Below, piece by piece: positions 8,832-15,939 of a DNA stretch of 24,018 nucleotides (the first letter of the stretch is position 1; each line of letters begins with the position of its first letter). The position numbers and the translations under genes are program-made. The notes under the pieces were generated by a model, which did not search any database, was not told where the DNA came from, and worked only from the letters and a program-made list of their open reading frames with translations. This DNA is from Paracoccaceae bacterium (GTDB taxonomy: Bacteria > Pseudomonadota > Alphaproteobacteria > Rhodobacterales > Rhodobacteraceae): assembly GCA_019090405.1 (NCBI GenBank), contig JAHRVZ010000384.1, positions 1-24,018 on the forward strand, read 5' to 3'.

Positions 8832-9491
8832 ATGAAAACTCGACTGTGGATCGCAATTGTTTTCGGTACATTGATATTGGTGTCGGGATCGGCATTTGCG
8901 GCCTATGCCGCATTACAAAGTTGTGCGGTTCGCAGCAATTTCCTGGACCATCTGAATGGATGCCCCACAGCGACCGAAATCGCGATAGAAGACGAACATT
9001 CTAAACTCGATGCTGATCGGGCGGCGCTTTTGCACCAAATTCTTGCGGCTGAACGCGAATTGGCGGCGCGTCAGTGCAAAGCCTTGCCACCAGACAGAAC
9101 GCGCCTTTTGCAACAAGACAGTTTTAGGGAACAGGATATTACAGCACTTTACGGCTGCTGGTCTTTGGGAAGTGAATACAAAACCCGGGATGTGGACAGT
9201 GGAAAGGTAATTTCCTACCCATCATGGCAAATGTGTTTCGATACGCAGGGGCAAGGCAAACAGGTCATGCGTGGGGATGACGGCTCGGTCTGCGAAGGGC
9301 CGGTGCAGGCACGCTATGGCGATGGCAATTCACTGGTTCTAGGAGAGGGCGGCAATCTGTCCTGTAGTGATGGCGGGTATATCCATCGCCGTGATATCGC
9401 CTGCAATCTGAACAATAGCGGCGCTGTTTCCTGCGCAACAGTGCAACCTGAAACCGAGGGGGCAGCAACGGTTCCGTTCAGCCGCCTCTGA
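8832..9491 (+). CDS. small cysteine-rich exported or membrane-anchored protein of unknown function
   Basis: The 219-residue product starts at ATG 8832, behind a purine-rich GGGGATG site. An N-terminal hydrophobic segment (about 5-27, WIAIVFGTLILVSGSAFAAYAA) acts as a signal or anchor. A short helical region follows (about 45-80, ADRAALLHQILAAERELAAR). The C-terminal half (about 103-205) is a compact, apparently beta-rich domain starting ITALYGCWSLGSEY. After the hydrophobic segment there are nine cysteines (QSC, NGC, RQC, YGC, QMC, SVC, LSC, IAC, VSC), as expected for a disulfide-rich periplasmic domain. The GCW...MCFD...C.G...LSC.DG...C spacing looks like a conserved domain, but I cannot name it. 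Position next to the vWA/ABC/SUMF1 operon suggests participation in the same system. Confidence 0.78.
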   Translation: MKTRLWIAIVFGTLILVSGSAFAAYAALQSCAVRSNFLDHLNGCPTATEIAIEDEHSKLDADRAALLHQILAAERELAARQCKALPPDRTRLLQQDSFREQDITALYGCWSLGSEYKTRDVDSGKVISYPSWQMCFDTQGQGKQVMRGDDGSVCEGPVQARYGDGNSLVLGEGGNLSCSDGGYIHRRDIACNLNNSGAVSCATVQPETEGAATVPFSRL

Positions 9492-9875
9492 CCGGGGGCG
9501 TCATATAACATGCCCGAAAAATTCTGTTGTACTAAAGTTCTGAATCTCAGTTACCAAGGTTGCTTTGGACACAATATTACACCTTTGGTTGGCTCTGTCT
9601 GAGATAACCACCGGCTTGCGTATCAGCCCGTTGGTTGGCGCAATGCGTGCCGCATTTTTGCGAAACTCAACCGTGGGTGTCTATTCCATAAATCATCTTT
9701 CTTGTTGCAGAAAATGGTTTCAAAGGCGCGGACAATAAAGCGCAACTAATCCGCGACAAGTCCAGTGTGGCAAAAACAGGGGCATTCCGGGACCCTTGGG
9801 GGACGTGACTGCTTGTTCTGCTGATCTGAAGGATACTGGCTGTGCAGCCAGTCTGGAGCGAACCAGTCTGGGCCT
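9492..9875. other. non-coding, AT-richer spacer without recognisable gene
   Basis: There is no convincing coding region. A short plus-strand open stretch (about 9601-9726, including EITTGLRISPLVGAMRAAF) has no start with a ribosome-binding site and no family I recognise; it could be debris of an older mobile element. Composition is AT-richer than the flanking operons. Confidence 0.5.
9835..9852. repeat. perfect short inverted repeat (hairpin)
   Basis: ACTGGCTG and CAGCCAGT are exact reverse complements separated by two bases. There is no T-run on either side, so it is not an obvious terminator. It lies 23 bases before the CAGGGAA repeat cluster and may belong to the same extragenic element. 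Confidence 0.5.
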
Positions 9876-10046
9876 AAATTTCCCTGCTAACAGGGAATTT
9901 ACAGGGAAATACTGCAATTTTGACGGACATTCCTCAAAGCCAGGCAGAATACGAGCGTAGTTACAGCGGCTTACATGCATTTTCCCTAAGAAAATTATCA
10001 GGGAAAGTTTCTGGGAAAACAGGGAAACAAAATCGTGAAACAGGGA
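9876..10046. repeat. cluster of CAGGGAA repeats, including an inverted pair
   Basis: CAGGGA(A)(A) occurs five times on the plus strand (9891, 9902, 9999, 10020, 10041). One TTTCCCTG in the opposite sense (9879-9886) forms a TTCCCTG/CAGGGAA stem with a 4-base CTAA loop, and a TTTCCCT (9981-9987) precedes the third copy. The arrangement looks like an extragenic repetitive element. It creates an artificial, compositionally odd reading frame that runs into TrmO. Confidence 0.6.
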
Positions 10047-10243
10047 CGCGTCACGCTGAAGTAGCAGAACCAATCGTTTTTGAAGAACAAAAAACGGAAT
10101 GTCGTCGACGGATCAATTCCAATCAAGCAACGCCAGAAAATCGCCAACCGCCTCCAGCAGCATCTGGACCCAGGCAGGCTTGCACAAAAGGCCGGGGTCG
10201 GGTCTGGTGCCTGAGAAGGCCAGGAACAAGAGGGTTAAGAGCG

Positions 10244-10732
10244 ATGGCAGAGGGCAGAGATATTCGAGAAGGGGAAATCCGGCTTGGTTTTGATCCTGCA
10301 GAGCGGACCGAGGCGGGTGTGACCTTTATCGGTCATATCCGGTCGGACTGGTCGCGGGGAAACAGTCCCCGCAATATTACTCAGGCGCGAGAAACCGGTG
10401 GCGGGAATGCCCGAATCGAGCTGGCACCCGGCTACGCAGCGGGGCTTCAGGGATTGGATGTCGGGCGGCCAATCTGGGTGCTTTACTGGATGGATCGGGG
10501 GCGGCGCGACCTGATCGTTCAGGCTCCCCGACACTCGCCGGAGTTGCGCGGCGTGTTTGCACTGCGCTCGCCAGTTCGGCCAAACCCCGTAGCGATGGCG
10601 GCGGTGATCATTACGTCGATCGACCATGAGTCCGGGGTAATCGGTATAGATGCAACGGATGCCTTTGATCGTACGCCAGTGGTGGATATCAAGCCCTGGA
10701 TGGCAGGGATCGACGTGCCATCAACAGGGTGA
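10244..10732 (+). CDS. trmO: tRNA (N6-threonylcarbamoyladenosine-37-N6)-methyltransferase TrmO
   Basis: TrmO (formerly YaeB/UPF0066, TsaA-like beta-barrel) uses S-adenosylmethionine to methylate t6A37 of certain tRNAs in the cytoplasm. The 162-residue product carries the family landmarks in order: FIGHIRSDW near residue 28, an acidic ARIELAPGYAAGLQGLD segment, VLYWMDRGRRDLI, and GVFALRSPVRPNPVAMA, the strongest signature. It ends with FDRTPVVDIKPWM; most members have G where this one has R (FDGTP). I chose ATG 10244 because the protein becomes family-like exactly there and length then matches alphaproteobacterial members. The frame is open 108 codons further upstream, but that part is repeat-derived. 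GAGG lies upstream at a long spacing, with AAGAG closer to the start. Confidence 0.9.
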   Translation: MAEGRDIREGEIRLGFDPAERTEAGVTFIGHIRSDWSRGNSPRNITQARETGGGNARIELAPGYAAGLQGLDVGRPIWVLYWMDRGRRDLIVQAPRHSPELRGVFALRSPVRPNPVAMAAVIITSIDHESGVIGIDATDAFDRTPVVDIKPWMAGIDVPSTG

Positions 10733-10759
10733 TCAATCCAACGTCGAAATGTGCCGCCA

Positions 10760-10924
10760 CTATCTGGCAATAGTCTCCGTCAAGATCGGTTTCTGCCTTG
10801 GCCCTACGACAAACATGTTTCCAATCAGAACAATCCCAACGCCCACCACCTTAACCGGTGTCCAGATGAAACCTTCGAACATCCATGAAATCATCAGCGC
10901 CCATATCGGAAAAACAATCATCGC
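10760..10924 (-). pseudogene. C-terminal remnant of a DMT-superfamily (EamA) transporter
   Basis: On the minus strand 53 codons, flanked by an in-frame TAA on the 5' side (10925-10927) and ending at TAG 10760-10762, encode FPIWALMISWMFEGFIWTP followed by VVGVGIVLIGNMFVVG. This is the typical last two helices of EamA/RhaT-like drug/metabolite transporters (P-x-W-A...-G-E..T...-G-G-x-L-I). Nothing upstream continues it, so the rest of the gene is gone. The assignment is by pattern only. Confidence 0.5.
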
Positions 10925-11003
10925 TTAAGCACAAGCTGATCCTGCGGTATCACGTCACCGACGCCAGATTGGCAGCCTGAGGGCGTTGTTCAGGACGGAC
11001 TTG

Positions 11004-11804
11004 TTAGTGGTGTCCAGACTGGATGGGAGTAGAATCCCGGCTTGGCCATAAGACCAGCAAGCCCATGATCAGGACTAGGAGTACTGAATTCACGGTGCCC
11101 ACAATTGCTCCGATGAGAAAAACGACCCAAGGCACAGCGCCGATGTCTCTTGATCGTTGCGCGATCCAAGCAAGCTGCAGTGCCGATGCGACCAACAGCA
11201 ACAAACCCGAAGCAACTGCTGAATGTTGCAGAGGCAACCACTGCGTACGCTGCCACGGCAGAAACACGAGATAGGTATCGATTGCATATAGTGCTGACCA
11301 CAAAACAATGGTGCGCAAAATAAAGACGAGTCGCCCACAGTGGCCCGTCAACAGGGACGACGCTAGACCGCGAACCCCACGCGTAACTCTGATATTCTTG
11401 TTGTAGGGTCTGTCGGCAAGCCCTGATTTATTGCGCGCCCCGTTTATACCGGACACTTGGCCATATGCTTCGAGTTCTGAAAGTAATTTTCCCAGACGTT
11501 TCGATGCGGCCAAACTGTCCTTGGAGGCGGTATCATTTTCTCTTTCTACAGTGGAAGTTTGGCTCGCTGTCTTCTCTTCAGACCGCACTTTGGATACGGA
11601 CCCTGCCGTTCTCGGAGCCTTCTTGTCGATACGCGTTCTGTATGACATCCCGGTGCCCGGGATACCTGTGTTTGCGTAGATACCACGCTTTCCGATCGAG
11701 ATACTTGCCCCTCTCGGACCCACAGACGTGCTTACCCCCGACTTTGAAATGTTCAGACGAATGCCTGGTGCAAGCCTGATAGTGCGACGAAATCTGAATG
11801 CCAT
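11004..11804 (-). CDS. DUF4236 domain membrane protein
   Basis: The 266-residue product starts with a DUF4236 domain (about 1-55): MAFRFRRTIRLAPGIRLNIS, SGVSTSVGPRGASISIGKRG and a GIPGTGMSYRT ending. This short beta-rich module is found at the N-terminus of many uncharacterised bacterial proteins. A charged, Ser/Glu/Lys-rich linker follows (about 60-105). The C-terminal part has three or four hydrophobic segments (about 158-176, 188-206 and 222-258, the last broken by a short turn), ending in an Arg/Ser tail. No enzymatic motif is visible and the domain has no established function. It stands alone, with AT-richer codon use than the operon to the right, which fits an accessory gene. The start is the first ATG of the frame and matches the usual domain start. 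Confidence 0.8.
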   Translation of the reverse strand: MAFRFRRTIRLAPGIRLNISKSGVSTSVGPRGASISIGKRGIYANTGIPGTGMSYRTRIDKKAPRTAGSVSKVRSEEKTASQTSTVERENDTASKDSLAASKRLGKLLSELEAYGQVSGINGARNKSGLADRPYNKNIRVTRGVRGLASSLLTGHCGRLVFILRTIVLWSALYAIDTYLVFLPWQRTQWLPLQHSAVASGLLLLVASALQLAWIAQRSRDIGAVPWVVFLIGAIVGTVNSVLLVLIMGLLVLWPSRDSTPIQSGHH

Positions 11805-12207
11805 GTCCGGATTACTTCTACTGGGTTATTCCGAGGTATCTTCGCGTGTCCAGTTTGCCGGGGATCCAAACGGCCACGATATTTAGATCATATCATACCA
11901 AGAGAAACAGTATTGCAAAAGGTTTAATTGATTATGCTTTTGACACAGCGCACCCTGGTGGTATTTCAGGGCTACTTGGATCAACCCAGTGGCCGTACTC
12001 AAGCTCCATGTGCCCGCTTTGCCTGGTAAACTGATCGTTTCCACGACATCATCGTTCGGTTTGATTGCCTGTCTGAATTTCGCCTTGAGGGTAAAGCCCT
12101 ATTTGCAGCGGCGCGGCGGCATAATAAATGGCCGCCGGTCAGAGACCTTGAATATCCCTCTTGCATATTGGCCACGTTTTTGAGTTTGTACTTTGGAAAG
12201 TATGGTA
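11805..12207. other. intergenic region left of the IS66 insertion
   Basis: No supported gene. The stretch nearest the insertion (about 12160-12207) is the native 5' region of the gene now starting at 15968, cut off by the insertion. It contains TTGAGT (12180-12185) and TATGGT (12201-12206), a poor promoter-like pair with only 15 bases between. A TTGCAA/TATGAT pair on the minus strand (11892-11918) could serve the DUF4236 gene, but its spacing is also off. Confidence 0.4.
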
Positions 12208-12216
12208 CATTGAGGT
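12208..12216. repeat. left target-site duplication of the IS66 element
   Basis: CATTGAGGT is repeated exactly at 15951-15959, directly outside the right end. IS66 elements normally duplicate 8 bp; one of the nine matching bases is probably chance. Confidence 0.9.
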
Positions 12217-12227
12217 GTAAGCGTCCG
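12217..12227 (+). repeat. IS66 left terminal inverted repeat
   Basis: GTAAGCGTCCG is the exact reverse complement of 15940-15950; similarity becomes weak beyond 11 bp. Confidence 0.9.
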
Positions 12228-12274
12228 GTGTCCCCCGCCTAACAGCCCTTTTGGCGGTGCGTTAGTGTCCATGT

Positions 12275-12285
12275 GTGGATGCCCC
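12275..12285 (+). repeat. IS1111-type subterminal inverted repeat, transposase-distal end
   Basis: GTGGATGCCCC matches the reverse complement of 13627-13637 over all 11 bases. It is subterminal, as in the IS1111 group. Confidence 0.7.
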
Positions 12286-12536
12286 CGGTTTTGCAAGGAT
12301 TTTTTGAACCGATAAATTGTGATCGAGTGCGGTCATGTGTCAGGCCTCATTGGTGCGGCCTTTCATATTGCCGCGGGCCGGTATGGCGATGCGCGGATCT
12401 GGTCCAAATCACTATTGCGGGCTGTTGCGCCGCTGGACACTACTGGTTTTCCTGATCCCGATCTTATCGATCATTTTTCCATTCAGTTCACAAGCACCTC
12501 ACAATCTCGGTTTACCGGTTTCGGTCAGCTTTTACG
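12286..12536 (-). ncRNA. candidate seekRNA/bridge RNA of the IS1111-type element
   Basis: This non-coding stretch follows the transposase stop. Read on the minus strand, GGATCAGG (12458-12451) pairs with CCAGATCC (12402-12395) with one A-A mismatch. A terminal stem GCGG/CCGC (12433-12430, 12420-12417) lies inside. The internal loop between the two stems contains TAGTGTCCA on its 5' side (12442-12434), which can base-pair with the DNA flanking one end of the insertion (12263-12271). On its 3' side is CAATAGTGATTTGG (12417-12404), which agrees in 11 of 14 positions with the other flank (13650-13637, minus strand). This matches the target-binding loop described for IS110-family guide RNAs. Further stems (GCGGC/GCCGC and GGCC/GGCC between about 12375 and 12340) could form a donor loop. 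RNA ends are not known. Confidence 0.6.
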
Positions 12537-13565
12537 TTATTGAGCTGCCAATACTGGTTTCGTGTAGTTTTCTTTCTTCACCATCATGGCCCACAGCCCC
12601 CTCGCCATTTTATTGGCGAGGGCAATCGCTACTACCATCCGGGGTTTGCGAGCCATCATACGCTCCAGCCAGGATCCTTTTTCGGCCCCCCGCCGTGCGG
12701 CCCAGCGAATGACAGACATTGCCCCGATGATCAGGAGCCTTCGAATACCGCGTTGTTCCATTTTTGATGTGCGGCCCATTTTTTGCTTCCCTCCTGTAGA
12801 ATGCTGTTTGGGTACAAGTCCCAGCCAAGCCGAAAAATCCCGGCCCCGCCGAAACTCGGACATCTCGGGCGCAAAAACCTCCACAGCAAAGGCGCTGATC
12901 GGCTCGACACCAGGCATGGTTTGCAACCGGTTTGAAACGGCGCTCTTTCCGGCAAGCTGTCTGATGCGTTTTTGCAATGAATCCATCTGTTCGCTGAGGC
13001 CAGCAATTTGAGAAAGAATGAGTCGGCACATATCTCGGGCCAACTCCGGCAGTGCCGATTTTCCGTCTTCGACAATATTAGCAAGTCGTTGAACACAAGC
13101 GATCCCGACAGGAGCAACAAATCCAAATTCCGCCAAATGTGATCGGAGTGCATTGATGGCCGCTGTTCGCTGGCCCACCAGTTGTTCACGTGTTCGAAAC
13201 AAGACTGCCCGCGCCTGCTGATCTTCACTTTTTGGCGTCACGAACCGCATATTCGGGCGCAAGGCGGCCTCAACGATGGCTTCAGCGTCCGCGGCGTCAT
13301 TCTTTTGCCGTTTCACAAATAGTTTAACATAAATTGGTGCTATCAGGCGCACCGTATGGCCGATGGTTATCAACACGCGCGCCCAATAATGGGATGTCGA
13401 ACAGGCCTCCATTGCGACCAGGCAAAGCGGTTGTTGCGCCATAAATTTTGCGAATTGAACGCGCGATAGTTTTTTCCTGAAAATGACAGAGCCGTCCTCT
13501 GCTGCTCCGTGAAGCTGATAAACATTCTTTGCCAAATCAACGCCGATTAGGGTAACTTTCTTCAT
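12537..13565 (-). CDS. IS110/IS1111-family transposase (DEDD recombinase)
   Basis: The start ATG 13565 has GGAGGAAG about 7 bases upstream and gives MKKVTLIGVDLAKNVYQLHG, the standard family N-terminus. A longer frame to 13661 is an unlikely extension. The 342-residue product has the RuvC-like acidic residues D10 (GVDLAK), E53 (AMEAC), D90 and D93 (KNDAADAEAI) in the N-domain. The C-terminal transposase_20 domain has MPGVEPISAFAVEV, FSAWLGLVPKQHSTGGK with the conserved serine at about S256, and GIRRLLIIGAMS. These enzymes insert and excise through a serine/DEDD mechanism guided by an RNA from the element's own non-coding end. The gene appears intact and may be active. Confidence 0.95.
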   Translation of the reverse strand: MKKVTLIGVDLAKNVYQLHGAAEDGSVIFRKKLSRVQFAKFMAQQPLCLVAMEACSTSHYWARVLITIGHTVRLIAPIYVKLFVKRQKNDAADAEAIVEAALRPNMRFVTPKSEDQQARAVLFRTREQLVGQRTAAINALRSHLAEFGFVAPVGIACVQRLANIVEDGKSALPELARDMCRLILSQIAGLSEQMDSLQKRIRQLAGKSAVSNRLQTMPGVEPISAFAVEVFAPEMSEFRRGRDFSAWLGLVPKQHSTGGKQKMGRTSKMEQRGIRRLLIIGAMSVIRWAARRGAEKGSWLERMMARKPRMVVAIALANKMARGLWAMMVKKENYTKPVLAAQ

Positions 13566-13626
13566 GGATGCTTCCTCCGTTTCTGGGTGATGATCACCAG
13601 TTTGGCACATTACGGTGCCGTTAGGT

Positions 13627-13637
13627 GGGGCATCCAC
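13627..13637 (-). repeat. IS1111-type subterminal inverted repeat, transposase-proximal end
   Basis: The reverse complement of this segment is identical to 12275-12285. Confidence 0.7.
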
Positions 13638-13674
13638 CCCATCACCATTGATAGCGGGCACTTAGGGGCACTCT

Positions 13675-14035
13675 ATGACGGTGAAGCAGAAGAAACGGCG
13701 GTGGTCTGACGAAGAGAAGCGTTCGATTTGTTTTCAGACGATGGTGGCAGGTGTGTCGGTGGCGCAGGTCGCGCGTCGGTATGCAATGAATGCCAATCTG
13801 ATATTCAAGTGGCTGCGGGATGAGCGTTATGCGCCAGAGCTGGATGCTGCCGCTGAAGAAGTTGAACCGGTATTTCTGCCGATCGAGGTCGAAGCGGCGA
13901 ACAGCCCCCCCCGTTGTGGCAACCATTCCGGCAGGGCGGATCGAGATCGAACTTCCCAGCGGGTGCCGCATATCAGCCGAGGGCGGTTTTGATGTTGATG
14001 TGCTGGCGCGGTTGCTGAAGGGATTGTCATCATGA
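13675..14035 (+). pseudogene. tnpA: IS66 tnpA, frameshifted in a C8 run
   Basis: TnpA is the small helix-turn-helix accessory protein of IS66 elements. The first frame starts at ATG 13675 (AGGGG upstream) and encodes RRWSDEEKRSICFQTM, VSVAQVARRYAMNANLIFKWLR, the expected helix-turn-helix. After EVEAANSP the frame leaves the family sequence at a run of eight C (13905-13912). The correct ending (VATIPAGRIEIELPSGCRI...LARLLKGLSS) continues in the +1 frame to TGA 14033-14035, which overlaps the tnpB start as ATGA. Seven C would restore a normal 119-residue protein. Possible explanations are a mutation, slippage that still yields some protein, or a sequencing error in the homopolymer. Confidence 0.85.
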
Positions 14036-14379
14036 TCCCGGTGCCGAGCAATACGCGGGTCTGGCTTGCGGCAGGCGTCACGGATATGCGGCGGGGTTTC
14101 AATACCTTGGCAGCGCAAGCAGAACAGGTTCTGGCGGAAGACCCGTTTTCAGGTCATCTGTTTGTATTCCGGGGGCGGCGCGGGGATCTGCTCAAGATCA
14201 TTTGGTGGGATTCACAAGGGGCCTGCCTATTTTCCAAACGACTTGAGCATGGCCGATTTGTTTGGCCCGCGGCTAAAGACGGCAAGATCAGCCTGACGTC
14301 AGCGCAACTGGCCATGCTGTTGGAAGGCATCGACTGGCGCATTCCAAAGCGGACATGGCGACTTTTGCAGGCAGGATAA
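14032..14379 (+). CDS. tnpB: IS66 family accessory protein TnpB (IS66 Orf2-like)
   Basis: The 115-residue product is intact and typical: MIPVPSNTRVWLAAGVTDMR at the start, GFNTLAAQAEQVL, HLFVFRGRRGDLLKIIWWD, LFSKRLEHGRFVWP, and ISLTSAQLAMLLEGIDW. In this family the protein is needed for transposition along with TnpA and TnpC, but its biochemical role is unknown. It is unrelated to the IS200/IS605 TnpB nuclease despite the name. The ATG overlaps the stop of the restored tnpA frame. Confidence 0.95.
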   Translation: MIPVPSNTRVWLAAGVTDMRRGFNTLAAQAEQVLAEDPFSGHLFVFRGRRGDLLKIIWWDSQGACLFSKRLEHGRFVWPAAKDGKISLTSAQLAMLLEGIDWRIPKRTWRLLQAG

Positions 14380-14432
14380 TCAGGTGGAATTGACGTTTGT
14401 GGATTCACATTCAGGGCGCAATTCTGTATAGA

Positions 14433-15935
14433 ATGGCCATGCCGAACGCCCTTGCAAACCTGCCCGAAGACCCCGCAGAATTACGGCAGGTTACCGAACT
14501 TTTAGCGGCTGAGGTGAAGGCACAGGCGCTGATGATCGAGAAGCTTCAGCACCAGTTGCACGGAGCTAACCGGCATCGCTTCGGGTCCAAATCTGAGAGT
14601 ATGGATCAACTGCAATTGTTCGCCGAGAATGAAGATATTGCACAAGCGGTTAACTCGGCAAAACAACCTCCACCCGCTGAGCCAAAGGCAAAGCCCAAGC
14701 GTAAGCCGCTACCGGATCATCTGGATCGTATCGAGCAGGTTCTGTCCATTGGTGAGGATTGCCCCGAATGTGGCGGTGACCTTTCAAAACTGGGCGAAGA
14801 TATCACTGAAGAACTGGAATACATCCCGGGCCGTTTTGTGGTGAACAAGATTATCCGGCCCCGCATGGCGTGCCGCCGTTGCGAGGTCATATCGCAGGCA
14901 CCATTGCCATCACGCCCGATTGAACGAGGCCGCCCTGGCCCGGGTTTGTTAGCGCATGTTCTGGTCAGCAAATACGCGGATCATCTGCCGCTCTATCGTC
15001 AGAGCCAGATTTATGCCCGCGAGGGTGTAGATCTGGATCGCTCGACAATGGCGGACTGGGTGGGCAAATCCACCGCTTTACTAGAACCACTGGCTGAGGC
15101 CATCGCCAAACGGGTGAAGGATGGTGCAGCATTGTTTGCGGATGATACCCCGCTGAAGATGCTGGCCCCGGGAAAAAAGACCAAGACAGCCCGCATCTGG
15201 GCCTATGTCAGGAATGAACGGCCATGGTCCGGCCAATCACCACCCTGCGTTTGGTATCAGTTTACGGTGGACCACAAGGGGGAACATCCGGTCAAACATC
15301 TGTCCGGTTATCAGGGTTGGGTGCATGTGGATAGCTATGCTGGCTTCAATGGTATCTTTGGCGAAGGCAAAGCCTCGGAGGTGGCCTGCATGGCCCACAT
15401 CCGGCGCAAATTTGTGGATGTGTTTGCCGCGCAGGGGACCGCCATTGCCGAAGAAACCATCAAGCGGATTGCACAATTGTATGGCGTGGAAAAGCAGGCG
15501 CGGGGCAAATCCCCCGAGGTCCGCGCTGCCCTGCGTCAGGAAAAGGCCAAGCCCGTCTTCAATGATCTGGAAGAATGGTTGCACGACCAATTACCCAAAA
15601 TATCCGGCAAATCACCTCTGGCTAAAGCCATCCGATACGCCTTGAACCGCCTGCCCCAAACGCGGCCCTACCTTGATACCGGCTTTCTGGAACTCGATAA
15701 CAACACCGCCGAACGCGCCATGAAACCCGTCGCCATCGGGCGTAAAAACTGGATGTTCGCAGGCTCTCAGCGCGGCGGAAATTCCATGGCTATCGCCTTC
15801 ACCCTGATTGATACCGCCAAGCTGAACAAGGTTGATCCTCAGGCATGGCTCACATGGGTTCCCGGGCGTATCGCTGACCACAAAATCAACAAGCTAGACG
15901 AACTGATGCCGTGGAAATATAGTCCGGAGCTGTAG
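14433..15935 (+). CDS. tnpC: IS66 family transposase TnpC (DDE)
   Basis: I chose ATG 14433 (a second ATG lies at 14439); a TTG at 14397 with AGGTGG upstream is an alternative. The 500-residue product has an N-terminal coiled-coil and leucine-rich segment (about 25-60), a basic GANRHRFGSKSE motif, a zinc finger with C110, C113, C147 and C150, and the DDE catalytic core. The core residues are D237 (LFADDTPLK), D300 (VHVDSYAGF) and E427 (NNTAERAMKP), the last followed by IGRKNWMFAGS. The C-terminal IS66_C tail (LTWVPGRIADHKINKLDELMPW) is complete. The gene appears intact; its stop is 15 bases before the right end of the element. Confidence 0.95.
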   Translation: MAMPNALANLPEDPAELRQVTELLAAEVKAQALMIEKLQHQLHGANRHRFGSKSESMDQLQLFAENEDIAQAVNSAKQPPPAEPKAKPKRKPLPDHLDRIEQVLSIGEDCPECGGDLSKLGEDITEELEYIPGRFVVNKIIRPRMACRRCEVISQAPLPSRPIERGRPGPGLLAHVLVSKYADHLPLYRQSQIYAREGVDLDRSTMADWVGKSTALLEPLAEAIAKRVKDGAALFADDTPLKMLAPGKKTKTARIWAYVRNERPWSGQSPPCVWYQFTVDHKGEHPVKHLSGYQGWVHVDSYAGFNGIFGEGKASEVACMAHIRRKFVDVFAAQGTAIAEETIKRIAQLYGVEKQARGKSPEVRAALRQEKAKPVFNDLEEWLHDQLPKISGKSPLAKAIRYALNRLPQTRPYLDTGFLELDNNTAERAMKPVAIGRKNWMFAGSQRGGNSMAIAFTLIDTAKLNKVDPQAWLTWVPGRIADHKINKLDELMPWKYSPEL

Positions 15936-15939
15936 GCGG

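Larger units (their letters stand above)
12272..13638 (-). mobile_element. IS110-family (IS1111 group) insertion sequence nested in IS66
   Basis: The element carries a DEDD transposase on the minus strand and subterminal 11-bp inverted repeats (GTGGATGCCCC at 12275-12285, GGGGCATCCAC at 13627-13637). The long non-coding part (about 250 bases) lies downstream of the transposase, and only about 60 bases lie upstream. Subterminal repeats and a downstream non-coding region are the features of the IS1111 group, whose guide RNA is encoded there. No target duplication is seen, as expected. The exact ends are estimated to within a few bases. Confidence 0.8.

Noticed and set aside
9720..10073. Minus-strand open frame opposite the repeat cluster
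   Set aside because: It is the reverse reading of the repeats, with no start signal and no domain.
10110..10214. Possible helix-turn-helix remnant in another frame (QRQKIANRLQQHL...LAQKAGVGSGA)
   Set aside because: Too short, no start, and the helix-turn-helix resemblance is weak; it may be chance or debris.
9920..10243. A 108-codon N-terminal extension of TrmO
   Set aside because: It is made of the CAGGGAA repeat region, has no family similarity that I can see and no ribosome-binding site at its ATG.
11892..11918. Minus-strand promoter TTGCAA/TATGAT for the DUF4236 gene
   Set aside because: The spacing is 15 or 20 bases, both outside the usual range, so it is not listed as a feature.
12030..12207. 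Open frame left of the IS66 that would join in frame to the gene at 15968 if the IS were removed
   Set aside because: It contains no ATG in frame and no convincing coding character, while TTG 15968 has a well-placed ribosome-binding site. It remains possible that the gene originally started here.
12335..12712. Plus-strand open frame across the IS1111 non-coding end
   Set aside because: It overlaps the candidate guide RNA and the transposase end, and its product has no recognisable pattern.
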